Origin: Pseudomonadota bacterium
GTDB taxonomy: Bacteria > Desulfobacterota > Desulfobacteria > Desulfobacterales > Desulfobacteraceae
Assembly (NCBI GenBank): GCA_018812385.1
Contig: JAHJDU010000356.1
Location: forward strand, 1-13,655
Direction of reading: 5' to 3'
Length of the DNA: 13,655 nt
The notes beneath the pieces were generated by a model, which was not told the origin of the DNA, made no database searches, and saw nothing but the letters and a program-made list of their open reading frames with translations. Numbering within the stretch: the first letter of the stretch is position 1; each line of letters opens with the position of its first letter. Positions 1-7,736 of the stretch are shown here, piece after piece. A program made the translations under genes and the position numbers.

Positions 1-6
1 AAATTA

Positions 7-35
7 TTGACACATGATGAAATTTATTAGATAAG
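7..35 (+). promoter_or_regulatory. Candidate sigma-70 promoter upstream of the TRAP operon
   Basis: A perfect TTGACA lies at 7-12, and GATAAG (four of six matches to TATAAT) at 30-35 with a 17-base spacer. A start near 42 would give a leader of about 220 nt before dctP that passes through the hairpin at 189-218. The -10 is imperfect and the window begins only six bases upstream, so this is a candidate only. Confidence 0.3.
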
Positions 36-70
36 AAAAATAGAATAAACAAATAACATAGAATCTGGAC

Positions 71-199
71 ATGGAAAAAGGGTTACCAATGGGGCCTGCA
101 ATGACCACGAAAACGATTACTCCAATAGCTTTACAGCGACAGCCGAATACGTATCAGGCTGTAAATAAAATCTATAATTTAAAAATCCCCGGCACATGA
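71..199 (+). CDS. Possible 42-residue leader ORF ending inside the hairpin
   Basis: An open frame of 42 codons starts MEKGLPMGPAMTTKT and ends with TGA at 197-199, inside the left arm of the hairpin at 189-218. No Shine-Dalgarno sequence is visible before the ATG at 71 or the alternative ATG at 101, and I recognise no homology. It is listed because of its position: a ribosome reaching the stop codon would cover the left arm of the hairpin. It could equally be chance. Confidence 0.15.
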   Translation: MEKGLPMGPAMTTKTITPIALQRQPNTYQAVNKIYNLKIPGT

Positions 200-222
200 A
201 TGATGTTTCATGTGCCGGTTTT
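189..222 (+). terminator. Strong hairpin with T-tract (terminator or attenuator)
   Basis: CCGGCACATGAA (189-200) and TTCATGTGCCGG (207-218) form a perfect 12-bp stem with a 6-base loop, followed by TTTTATATAT. An A-run just before the left arm would let it work on the other strand as well. It either ends transcription of a gene to the left of the window, or acts as an attenuator in the leader of the TRAP operon, since dctP starts only about 45 bases downstream. Confidence 0.75.
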
Positions 223-264
223 ATATATAGGCCTGTATTTTTATTATTTAATTTAGGAGGACGT

Positions 265-1260
265 ATGAAACGGTTTACGATTTTTAGTTTAATGATTTTT
301 TTTATGGCAGCTTTGATGTTGCCGGTATCTGCATCTGCGGAAAAAACATTGAAAATCGGTCTGGGTGATCCCATTGATTCAGATCAGGGTGTTTTAGCAC
401 TCCGCTTTAAAGAGATTGTGGAAAAAACCAGTGGCGGAAACTACAAAGTGGATATTTTCCCCGCCGGTCAGCTGGGTGATGAGCAGAAAATGGTTAAGGA
501 TGCCCGCAGGGGTTCCATTGACTGTGCCGTTGTTGCCGTCAACAATATTACTCCCTTTGCAAAATCTGTCGGCATTTTAACCCTTCCCTATCTCATGCAG
601 AATTTTGATGATGCTGTAATGGCCACCACAGGCGATCTTGGAAATAAATGGCGGGAAGTCCTTGTTAAAGAAGCCGGTGTCCGGGTCCTGGGCTGGGCGT
701 ATTCAAATTTCCGGGTCCTGACAAACTCTAAAAAACCTGTGACCACACTTGCCGACCTTAAAGGGCTTAAGATTAGAGTTCCCAAAAATGCCATCATGAT
801 TGCGACCTGGCAAGCTCTTGGTGCAGAGCCTATCCCAATGGCATGGCCGGAAACCTTTACAGCACTGCAGCAGGGAGTTGTTGACGGGCAGGACAATCCC
901 CATATTACCAACTATTCCATGAAGTTTTATGAGGTGCAGAAATATTCCTCAGAATGTCACTACCTGTTCTCCTTACAACCCCTGGTTATCGGGGAGAAAT
1001 ATTTCCAGTCTCTGTCTGCCGAAGATCAGGCAATGTTCACTCGTGCCGGTATCGAAGCACAGCAGGCGAACCTGCTTTTCAGCGTTACCAAGTCAGAAGA
1101 TGCAAAACAGAACATGATCAAAAAAGGCGTAAAATATCTTGAAATTGAAGATGAAGATCAATGGTCAAAAGCTGCCGTTGATGCCGTATGGCCTAAATTT
1201 TACGATAGTGTCGGCGGAAAAGCCGAGGTTGATAAAGTTGTAAAAGCTCTTGGGCGTTAG
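265..1260 (+). CDS. dctP: TRAP transporter substrate-binding protein, DctP family
   Basis: Periplasmic binding component of a tripartite ATP-independent transporter, 331 residues, the usual size for the family. The start at 265 is chosen because AGGAGG lies at 255-260 and the protein then begins with a clear Sec signal peptide (basic MKR, hydrophobic core, cleavage after ASA near residue 25). Residues about 167-208 carry the family core, including GLKIRVP with the conserved Arg near 171 that normally pairs with a ligand carboxylate or other anionic group, then a LGA-P-PM stretch and FTALQQGVVDGQDNP. The ligand cannot be read from sequence; the downstream enzymes suggest a small acidic compound, possibly a C3 sulfonate. 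A terminator separates this gene from dctQ and could keep the binding protein in excess over the membrane subunits. Confidence 0.95.
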   Translation: MKRFTIFSLMIFFMAALMLPVSASAEKTLKIGLGDPIDSDQGVLALRFKEIVEKTSGGNYKVDIFPAGQLGDEQKMVKDARRGSIDCAVVAVNNITPFAKSVGILTLPYLMQNFDDAVMATTGDLGNKWREVLVKEAGVRVLGWAYSNFRVLTNSKKPVTTLADLKGLKIRVPKNAIMIATWQALGAEPIPMAWPETFTALQQGVVDGQDNPHITNYSMKFYEVQKYSSECHYLFSLQPLVIGEKYFQSLSAEDQAMFTRAGIEAQQANLLFSVTKSEDAKQNMIKKGVKYLEIEDEDQWSKAAVDAVWPKFYDSVGGKAEVDKVVKALGR

Positions 1261-1267
1261 ATTCTTT

Positions 1268-1299
1268 AAACCTGCCCGGTAAATACCGGGCAGGTTTTT
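1268..1299 (+). terminator. Intercistronic terminator between dctP and dctQ
   Basis: AAACCTGCCCGGT (1268-1280) and ACCGGGCAGGTTT (1285-1297) form a perfect 13-bp, partly GC-rich stem with a 4-base AAAT loop and end in a T-run. It begins eight bases after the dctP stop. Since dctQ and dctM lie downstream without an obvious new promoter, partial termination is the likely role. Confidence 0.85.
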
Positions 1300-1325
1300 A
1301 CAGATTATAGATGTTGGAGTAATTT

Positions 1326-1931
1326 ATGCGAGCCAAACCAATACTTAAAATTCTGGATAATCTTGAGAGCTATCTTTGTCAAATTCTGTTGGTATTTTTT
1401 GTATGCCTGCTTTTTTTACAAATTGTACTCAGGATAGTTTTCAGTACAATAGACTCACTTTCCCATTATATTGCTTTTCTTGAGCATTACCCTTTACCAG
1501 CTTCCCTTCCCTGGGGAGAAGAACTTTCCCGATTCGCTTTTGTATGGTTTGTTTTTCTGGGAGCAACCTATGCGGCAAGACTTGCAGCTCATAACCGGGT
1601 TACTTTCCAGTTTAAGCTTTTCCCCAAAATAGTCGGAGATTTGTCAACGCTTCTGGCTGACCTTGTGTGGATTGCCTTTAACTGCACCATGATTTATTAC
1701 AGCATCAATGTGATCAAAGAAGGATTTGAATACCCTGAACATTCGCCAACCCTTGATTGGCTCATGGCTTATATTTTTATGATTTTCCCCATTGCCTTTT
1801 CTCTCATGACCATACGAATTATTCAGGTCAATATTATGAAACATATTCTTAAAATTGAAATTGCTGACGTTGACAAGATAGATACAGGAAATCTTGATGA
1901 TGAAAGCCCTGAAAACGGGGTGACATCATGA
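1326..1931 (+). CDS. dctQ: TRAP transporter small membrane subunit, DctQ family
   Basis: Four-helix small permease subunit of a TRAP transporter, 201 residues. Hydrophobic segments lie at about 17-40, 67-88, 107-130 and 144-168. The family signature WGEELSRFAFVWFVFLGA sits at about 63-80, followed by the charged AAHNR turn. It pairs with DctM in the inner membrane and receives substrate from DctP. The start has GGAG six bases upstream, and the stop codon overlaps the dctM start by four bases (ATGA), implying translational coupling. The external loop between helices 1 and 2 (about residues 40-62, rich in aromatic residues and prolines) seems longer than in the simplest DctQ proteins. The acidic C-terminal tail of about 30 residues is poorly conserved in this family. 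Confidence 0.93.
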   Translation: MRAKPILKILDNLESYLCQILLVFFVCLLFLQIVLRIVFSTIDSLSHYIAFLEHYPLPASLPWGEELSRFAFVWFVFLGATYAARLAAHNRVTFQFKLFPKIVGDLSTLLADLVWIAFNCTMIYYSINVIKEGFEYPEHSPTLDWLMAYIFMIFPIAFSLMTIRIIQVNIMKHILKIEIADVDKIDTGNLDDESPENGVTS

Positions 1932-3220
1932 GTGTTACAGCGATCATTTTTATTACCTTTGTGGGACTTTTGCTCATTGGAGCACCCATCACCCTTTCCC
2001 TTGGTGCAGCAGCCATGGGAGGAATGATTTTCAGTGGTAAGCCTTTGGAAGGACTGGTTGAAATTGCCTATACCTCTGTCAATTCTTTTCCCATAATGGC
2101 CCTTCCGGCTTTTATTTTGTCAGGAGCTCTCATGGAATCGGCAGGGATATCCAGACGATTAGTCGCCGTTGCAGAAGCCATGGCCGGGCCCTTTACCGGC
2201 GGTATGGCAGCATCCACGATTTTATCCTGTCTCTTTTTCGGTGCGATTTCAGGCTCTGGACCTGCCACCACGGCAGCCGTAGGAATGCTGATGATACCTG
2301 CCATGGTACGTCATGGGTATGATAAAGGCTATGCCGGCGCAGTCACCTCCTCTTCAGGCGGACTGGGTGTTGTCATCCCCCCAAGCATCCCCATGGTTAT
2401 TTATGGGGTTGCCGCATCTCAATCCATATCAGATCTTTTTATAGCAGGATTTATCCCCGGTATTATGCTGGCTGTGGGACTGATGTTCATGAATTATCTG
2501 CGATCCAAACAAAAAAAGTATAAAGGTGATGGCAAAAAACTCTCTGTCAAAACGGTAATGGTGACAATGAAGGAAGGTTTCTGGTCTCTTTTGGCACCTG
2601 TAATTATCCTTGGCGGAATCTACACTGGGTTCTTTACTCCCACTGAGGCAGCCATTGTTTCTATTTTTTATACCCTTTTTGTCGGCATTTTTATTTATAA
2701 AGAGATTGAACTGAAAGGTGCCATGAAGGCCCTTGAAAGTACCACATGGATAACTGGTCGCGTTCTGATCATCATGTTTACGGCTCTGGCTTTTGGTCAA
2801 CTTCTCACCATTAACAAAGTTCCGGATATGATTGCTCAAGGATTGTTAAATCTTACTGATAATCTATATATGATCTGGGCTTTGGTTATTTTCTTTCTTT
2901 TGTTCATGGGAATGTTTATGGAAACACTGGCAACCATCATGCTGGTAACACCGGTGTTGTTGCCTGTCATGGTTTCCCTTGGCGTGGACCCCATCCATTT
3001 TGGAGTTGTTCTGGTCTGTTGCTGTGAAATCGGTTTTGCAACACCCCCCCTTGGTGAAAATATGTTTATTGCTTCTGGTGTGGCAAGAGCGACTTTGGAA
3101 GATATATCCCTGAATGCATTGCCTTTTGTATTTGTAAGCGTACTGGTTGTATTTCTTATCGCCTATTTTCCGGTGCTGACATTATGGCTTCCTGCGTTTC
3201 TAGGCAACTTATTTGGATAA
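1928..3220 (+). CDS. dctM: TRAP transporter large permease subunit, DctM family
   Basis: Large, twelve-segment permease subunit of the TRAP transporter, 430 residues, full length for the family. It is hydrophobic throughout. Recognisable DctM features include the N-terminal FVGLLLIGAPITLSLG, the segment around residues 87-125 with FGAISGSGPATTAAVG, then SSSGGLGVVIPPSIPM, the PTEAA motif after the middle of the protein, and a C-terminal half ending in the ATPPLGENMF region. It probably carries out Na+-coupled translocation, as in characterised TRAP systems. The start overlaps dctQ by four bases. A 123-bp gap follows before the dehydrogenase gene, so the enzymes could be transcribed by read-through. 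Confidence 0.95.
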   Translation: MSVTAIIFITFVGLLLIGAPITLSLGAAAMGGMIFSGKPLEGLVEIAYTSVNSFPIMALPAFILSGALMESAGISRRLVAVAEAMAGPFTGGMAASTILSCLFFGAISGSGPATTAAVGMLMIPAMVRHGYDKGYAGAVTSSSGGLGVVIPPSIPMVIYGVAASQSISDLFIAGFIPGIMLAVGLMFMNYLRSKQKKYKGDGKKLSVKTVMVTMKEGFWSLLAPVIILGGIYTGFFTPTEAAIVSIFYTLFVGIFIYKEIELKGAMKALESTTWITGRVLIIMFTALAFGQLLTINKVPDMIAQGLLNLTDNLYMIWALVIFFLLFMGMFMETLATIMLVTPVLLPVMVSLGVDPIHFGVVLVCCCEIGFATPPLGENMFIASGVARATLEDISLNALPFVFVSVLVVFLIAYFPVLTLWLPAFLGNLFG

Positions 3221-3259
3221 CCATTAAGAATACATTGCTTTTAATATTTAAAGGATAAT

Positions 3260-3328
3260 ATGGGCCAGGTAATATTTTGGTCAGCCGAATGTTTTTCCCA
3301 TAAAACAATGACTGGATGTCAAAATTAA
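3260..3328 (+). CDS. Possible 22-residue small protein or leader peptide
   Basis: In the gap between dctM and the dehydrogenase gene, an ATG at 3260 is preceded by AAAGGA (about 3250-3255) and opens a 22-codon frame beginning MGQVIFWSAECFSHK and ending in TAA at 3326-3328. The next gene's ribosome site starts four bases after it. It has a plausible ribosome site but no recognisable family. It could be a coupling peptide for the next gene or chance. Confidence 0.25.
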   Translation: MGQVIFWSAECFSHKTMTGCQN

Positions 3329-3343
3329 AGTAAGGAGACAACA

Positions 3344-4654
3344 ATGGAGTATATCAAAAAAGCCCAAAAAACTGCGGAGTCTGATACTGAAAAGATCCGT
3401 GGTATTGTGCAGGGCATACTCTCTGATATAGAGAAAAATGGAGAAAAGGCAATAATCGAACTTGCCAGAAAATTTGATAATTGGGAAGGGGATTTTATTC
3501 TCAGCCAGGAAAAAAAACAGCAGCTCATTGATTCTGTTCCCGAAGATGTCAAACAGGATATAAGGTTTGCCCATGAACAGGTTTTTGGCTTTGCAAAGGC
3601 ACAAAAGGACAGTCTCAGCGAATTTGAACGAGAGACCATTCCCGGGGTGCGCCTGGGACAGAGGATTATTCCCATGGAGGTGGCTGGATGTTATGTGCCT
3701 GGAGGGCGTTTTGCCCATGCATGTTCCGCCATCATGAGTGTTGCCACGGCAAAGGCCGCGGGTGTTGAAACTATTATTGCCTGTTCTCCGCCCCGGGGGG
3801 ATAGTATTGACCCGGCTCTTGCCTATGCCCTGGATGTGGCAGGCGCTGATATTATTATGGAAATGGGTGGTGTTCAGGCCATTGCAGCTATGGCATTCGG
3901 CCTTTTTACCGGCAAACCGGCCAATATACTGGCAGGTCCGGGCAATGCCTATGTGGCAGAGGCAAAAAGTATTCTTTCCTCCACCGGGAAATGTACGATT
4001 GATGTGTTTGCAGGCCCAACGGAATCGGCCATTATTGCAGATAGCACAGCAGATTATATGACTATTGCCATTGATCTTGTATCCCAGGCAGAACATGGGT
4101 ATGATTCGCCTGTATGGCTATTTACCGATTCAAGAGAGCTTGGAGAAAAAGTTCTTGAAGTTATGCCAAAAATCATTGCTGATATGCCAAATCCTGAAGT
4201 GCCTGAATCCTCCTGGAAAGATTATGGAGAAATTATCCTTTGTAAAGACAGAGAAGAACTCTGCCGGGTAAATGACGAGTATGCAGCAGAGCATGTTCAG
4301 GTCATGGCCCAGGATCTTGACTGGTGGGTGAAAAATCTTAAATCCTATGGTTCTTTGTTCCTTGGCGAAGGCAGCACTGTGCCCCATGGGGATAAGTGTT
4401 CCGGTACCAACCACATACTTCCTACCAAAAAAGCCGGCTATTATTCAGGTGGACTCAATGTCCTTAAATTTCTCAAGATTTATACCTATCAGGAGATCAG
4501 CAAAGAAGCCAACAAAGTTATCAGTGGTGCGGCTTCCCGTTTATCAAGGGTGGAGGGGATGGAAGGCCATGCAAGGGCCTGTGACTGGAGACTGAGAAAA
4601 TATTTCCCTGACCAGGACTGGAACTTTAAAGTGTATGAACAGACTCAATATTAA
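3344..4654 (+). CDS. HisD-family NAD-dependent dehydrogenase, likely sulfopropanediol/HpsN-like rather than histidinol dehydrogenase
   Basis: Full-length member (436 residues) of the histidinol dehydrogenase family, which oxidises an alcohol to an acid in two NAD+-dependent steps. By motif position, the zinc ligands appear as Gln248 and His251 (SQAEHG), Asp350 (HGDKCSGTNHILPT) and His409 (EGMEGHAR), and the catalytic Glu316-His317 pair sits in AAEHVQV. The nucleotide-binding part has GCYVPGGRFAH and GPGNAYVAEAK. No other histidine-biosynthesis gene is nearby; the gene sits between a TRAP transporter and PLP enzymes. The C-terminal EGMEGHARACDWR stretch looks like the catabolic paralogues, which include HpsN (2,3-dihydroxypropanesulfonate to sulfolactate). 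A related amino alcohol such as cysteinolate is also possible. The family is certain, the substrate is inferred. AAGGAG lies six bases upstream of the start. Confidence 0.85.
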   Translation: MEYIKKAQKTAESDTEKIRGIVQGILSDIEKNGEKAIIELARKFDNWEGDFILSQEKKQQLIDSVPEDVKQDIRFAHEQVFGFAKAQKDSLSEFERETIPGVRLGQRIIPMEVAGCYVPGGRFAHACSAIMSVATAKAAGVETIIACSPPRGDSIDPALAYALDVAGADIIMEMGGVQAIAAMAFGLFTGKPANILAGPGNAYVAEAKSILSSTGKCTIDVFAGPTESAIIADSTADYMTIAIDLVSQAEHGYDSPVWLFTDSRELGEKVLEVMPKIIADMPNPEVPESSWKDYGEIILCKDREELCRVNDEYAAEHVQVMAQDLDWWVKNLKSYGSLFLGEGSTVPHGDKCSGTNHILPTKKAGYYSGGLNVLKFLKIYTYQEISKEANKVISGAASRLSRVEGMEGHARACDWRLRKYFPDQDWNFKVYEQTQY

Positions 4655-4688
4655 GGCCCGGGAAATTAAACCTACAGGAGTATAAATC

Positions 4689-5897
4689 ATGGCCAACACA
4701 GAGAAGAAAAGGTTTACAAAGGATTTCACCTTACAGGAGCCCATTTGCGATGAGGGGATTGAAAAAGCCCTGGAAATTTTGAAGTCCGGCAAACTCCACC
4801 GGTATAATGTAAATCCGGGCGAAAAGGGTGAAACCGCGCTTTTGGAAGAAGAATTTGCAGCATACATGGACAAAAAATATTGTCTGGCATGCGCATCCTG
4901 CGGCAGTGCAATGTATCTTGCCCTTAAAAGTGCCGGAGTAAAACCTGGAGACACAGTTCTGTGTAATGCATACACATTGGCTCCTGTTCCCGGGGCTATT
5001 GAAAACTCGGGCGCCGCCATTGAGCTGGTTGATATTGTCGATGATTACACCATTGATCTTGATGATCTTGAAAAAAAAGCCGCGGCAACCCATGCCAAGT
5101 GGCTCATGCTTTCCCATATGCGCGGACATATCACCAATATGGACAGGATCATGGAAATCTGCGATACCCATGATCTGGTTCTGATTGAAGATTGTGCCCA
5201 CACCATGGGAGCCACATGGGACAAAAAAAAATCCGGGTCCTTTGGAAAGGCGGCATGTTTCAGCACCCAGACCTATAAGCATATGAATTCAGGCGAGGGG
5301 GGATTATTGGTGACAGATGACCCGGACCTCATTGCCCGGGCCATTATATATTCAGGTTCATACATGCTCTATGAACGCCATACAGCAAGGCCAGATATGG
5401 ATGTTTTTGAAAGCCTTAAAACCATGGTTCCCAATTATTCCTGCCGTATGGATAATCTTCGGGCAGCCATATTAAGGCCTCAGCTTAAGATATTGGATGT
5501 TCAGTGTGAGCGATGGAATAAACGATACCGAATTTTGGAACAGGGCTTGATTCAAATCAAGGGTATTACCTGTCCCCAAAGGGACCCCAGGGAAAATTAT
5601 GCAGGAAGTTCCATTCAGTTTTCCTTAATTAATCAAGATGAAGAGACCATTCAAAAATTTCTGGCCGCGTGTAAGGACCAGGGTGTTGAATTGAAATGGT
5701 TTGGCAATAAAGAACCTGTGGGATTTACCAGTGCCTATGAAAGCTGGAAGTATTTTGGTGAATTGCCCTATCTTGCCAATACCAAACGCATCCTTGCAAC
5801 CATGTGTGATATGCGGATTCCCCTGACCTTTACTGAGGATGATTGCAAGCTGATAATAAAAATAATCAAACAAGTGGCAGAAAACCTGTTAAAATAG
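4689..5897 (+). CDS. DegT/DnrJ/EryC1-family PLP aminotransferase
   Basis: Fold-type I PLP enzyme of the sugar-aminotransferase (DegT/DnrJ/EryC1/StrS) family, 402 residues. The probable Schiff-base lysine is Lys197 in FSTQTYKHMNSGEGG, the usual S-x(n)-K-x(3)-GEGG arrangement. Asp168 in EDCAHTMGA should hold the pyridine nitrogen, and the N-terminal cofactor-phosphate region is ACASCGSAM near residues 67-75. The active-site lysine makes transamination more likely than dehydration. Most relatives aminate keto-sugars in envelope or antibiotic synthesis, but no sugar-nucleotide genes are nearby. It sits 34 bp after the dehydrogenase gene (AGGAG at 4676-4680) and before a lyase that needs an amino acid, so amination or deamination of a C3 keto or aldehyde intermediate such as sulfopyruvate is plausible. 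The substrate is not determinable from sequence. Confidence 0.85.
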   Translation: MANTEKKRFTKDFTLQEPICDEGIEKALEILKSGKLHRYNVNPGEKGETALLEEEFAAYMDKKYCLACASCGSAMYLALKSAGVKPGDTVLCNAYTLAPVPGAIENSGAAIELVDIVDDYTIDLDDLEKKAAATHAKWLMLSHMRGHITNMDRIMEICDTHDLVLIEDCAHTMGATWDKKKSGSFGKAACFSTQTYKHMNSGEGGLLVTDDPDLIARAIIYSGSYMLYERHTARPDMDVFESLKTMVPNYSCRMDNLRAAILRPQLKILDVQCERWNKRYRILEQGLIQIKGITCPQRDPRENYAGSSIQFSLINQDEETIQKFLAACKDQGVELKWFGNKEPVGFTSAYESWKYFGELPYLANTKRILATMCDMRIPLTFTEDDCKLIIKIIKQVAENLLK

Positions 5898-5956
5898 ACT
5901 TTCATAAAATAAACAACCCAATAAATATAAACCCATAAATATATAAAGGATAAACC

Positions 5957-6961
5957 ATGAATTTTACCAAATTTCCCAGAAGAAAATATCTTCAAGACCC
6001 GACACCCATTGAATTTTTACCCGCATTGACCCAGGCCCTTGGCAATGAGGTTAAGCTTTATGTCAAACGGGACGATCTGCTTCCCGGAGCTGCCGGCGGC
6101 AACAAAACCAGAAAACTTGAGTTCTGTATTGGTGATGCCCTGGCAAAGGGAGCAGACACCATCATCACCTGCGGGGCTGTACAATCAAACCATGCAAGGC
6201 TGACAGCATCCTGGTCTGCCAAAGAAGGACTTGATTGCCACCTTATCCTTGAAGAAAGGGTAAAAGGTTCTTATAAAGAGAAAGCCAGCGGAAACAATTT
6301 TCTTTTTGAGCTCCTTGGTGTGAAAAGCATTGCTGTTGTTCAAGCTGGTTCCGACATGATGGCCCAGATGAACAAAAAGGCTGATGAGCTTGCCGCTGCC
6401 GGTAAAAAACCCTATATCATTCCCGGTGGTGCATCCAATGCAATAGGAGCCATGGGATATGCGGCCTGTGCAGAAGAGATCATGGGACAACTCAATGATA
6501 TGCACCTTGATATTGGCCATATTATTGTTCCCTCGGGCTCTGCCGGAACCCATGCGGGTATGGTGGTTGGTATGGCCGGTGTGAACGGCAATATCCCCAT
6601 CAGCGGTGTCAATGTTTCCAGGACAAAAGAGGTTCAGGAAGCGATTGTTTATAAACTGACTCTGGAAACAGCTGAAAAACTGGGTGTAAAAACCGGGATT
6701 GCCCGTGAAGAGATTGTCTGTTTTGATCAATATGTCGGGCCGGGCTATTCCCTTCCCACGGATTCCATGGTAGAAGCTGTAAAACTTTTTGCCACAAAAG
6801 AAGCCATTCTTCTGGACCCTGTATATTCCGGTAAAGCTGCTGCAGGGCTCATTGATCTTGTTCGCAAAGGTCATTTTCCAAAAGATTCAAATGTGCTTTT
6901 CCTCCATACCGGGGGGTCTCCTGCTCTGTATGCTTATATGGATACATTCAGACAGGAATAA
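5957..6961 (+). CDS. PLP-dependent D-cysteine desulfhydrase / L-cysteate sulfo-lyase family
   Basis: Fold-type II PLP enzyme of the ACC deaminase/D-cysteine desulfhydrase family, 334 residues, full length. Visible motifs are the PLP lysine Lys50 in GGNKTRKLE, QSNH at 76-79, the phosphate-binding SGSAGTHAG at 193-201, LDPVYSGKA at 286-294 and HTGG at 317-320. Relatives cleave D-cysteine to pyruvate, sulfide and ammonia, or (CuyA) L-cysteate to pyruvate, sulfite and ammonia. The YVGPGYSLPT stretch (259-268) and the IDLVRKGHF ending resemble CuyA as I remember it more than E. coli DcyD, but I could not align them. A TRAP importer, an amino-acid racemase and a nearby TauE/SafE exporter favour cysteate. 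AAAGGA lies six bases before the start. ACC deaminase activity is a less likely alternative. Confidence 0.85.
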   Translation: MNFTKFPRRKYLQDPTPIEFLPALTQALGNEVKLYVKRDDLLPGAAGGNKTRKLEFCIGDALAKGADTIITCGAVQSNHARLTASWSAKEGLDCHLILEERVKGSYKEKASGNNFLFELLGVKSIAVVQAGSDMMAQMNKKADELAAAGKKPYIIPGGASNAIGAMGYAACAEEIMGQLNDMHLDIGHIIVPSGSAGTHAGMVVGMAGVNGNIPISGVNVSRTKEVQEAIVYKLTLETAEKLGVKTGIAREEIVCFDQYVGPGYSLPTDSMVEAVKLFATKEAILLDPVYSGKAAAGLIDLVRKGHFPKDSNVLFLHTGGSPALYAYMDTFRQE

Positions 6962-6967
6962 GAAGAG

Positions 6968-7699
6968 ATGAAAAAAGAAAAAATAGTGGGGATTTTAGGG
7001 GGTATGGGTCCTGAAGCCACTGTTGATCTTATGCAGCGCATTATTCGTCTGACACCGGCCCTGGATGATATGGACCATATCCGGTGTATTGTTGATAATA
7101 ATCCCAAGGTCCCATCCAGGATAAAAGCCATTATTGAGGGAGATGGAGAAGATCCGGGGCCTTGTATGGCAGATATGGGCAAGCGACTTGAATCATGGGG
7201 AGCTCACTTTCTTGTAATTGCCTGCAATACTGCCCATTATTATTATGATGCTGTCCAGGATGCCGTAAAAATTCCGGTCATTAATTTGATTGATCTTGTG
7301 TCCAATCATGTAAAAGATAATTTCCCGGAACATGATAAAGTCGGAATACTCGCTTCTCCGGCTGTTGCCATGACAGGACTTTATGCAAAAAGGTTCAAAG
7401 AGTTAGGGATTGAGGATGTCTGGCCTGATCCGGATTATCAAGAGCGTCTTTTAAATATTATCAAAGAGATCAAAAAAGGCAACGCAGGTTCCAAAGTGCG
7501 TGAAGATTATGAAAAAGTATGTGAAAACCTGCTGCACAAAGGTGCGAAGATAGCCATTATTGCCTGTACCGAACTGAGTGCCCTTGGTGGCGATCTACCC
7601 ATAAATGCCATTGATGCGGCACAGGTTCTGGCCAGGGAGATTGTTCAGGTAGCAAAAAACCAGAAAGAACCTGCATCCTATACCGACTCTGGCCCATAA
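6968..7699 (+). CDS. Aspartate/glutamate racemase family protein (possible cysteate racemase)
   Basis: Cofactor-independent amino-acid racemase, 243 residues, of the Asp/Glu/hydantoin racemase superfamily. Both catalytic cysteines are present: Cys86 in IACNTAHYYYD and Cys200 in IIACTELSAL. The N-terminus has the typical GILGGMGPEAT. The start lies only six bases after the lyase stop, with AGGA inside the end of the lyase gene, so the two are probably translationally coupled. Since the lyase family is stereospecific, a racemase made with it would supply the correct enantiomer of an acidic amino acid. Cysteate is a close structural analogue of aspartate, so cysteate racemase is a reasonable proposal; plain aspartate racemase remains possible. 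The C-terminal tail after residue 228 is polar and probably non-essential. Confidence 0.87.
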   Translation: MKKEKIVGILGGMGPEATVDLMQRIIRLTPALDDMDHIRCIVDNNPKVPSRIKAIIEGDGEDPGPCMADMGKRLESWGAHFLVIACNTAHYYYDAVQDAVKIPVINLIDLVSNHVKDNFPEHDKVGILASPAVAMTGLYAKRFKELGIEDVWPDPDYQERLLNIIKEIKKGNAGSKVREDYEKVCENLLHKGAKIAIIACTELSALGGDLPINAIDAAQVLAREIVQVAKNQKEPASYTDSGP

Positions 7700-7736
7700 A
7701 AGTTTTATCTTTCTAGCTGCTTAAGACCGGAAAAGG

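Noticed and set aside
3281..4096. Long open frame of 271 codons on the minus strand
   Set aside because: It is antisense to the HisD-family gene, is rich in Cys, His and Asn without family motifs, has no ribosome site, and the + strand protein has all its catalytic residues.
6185..6874. Open frame of 229 codons on the minus strand
   Set aside because: It lies fully inside the PLP lyase gene, whose frame carries all family motifs; the antisense product is unlike any known protein.
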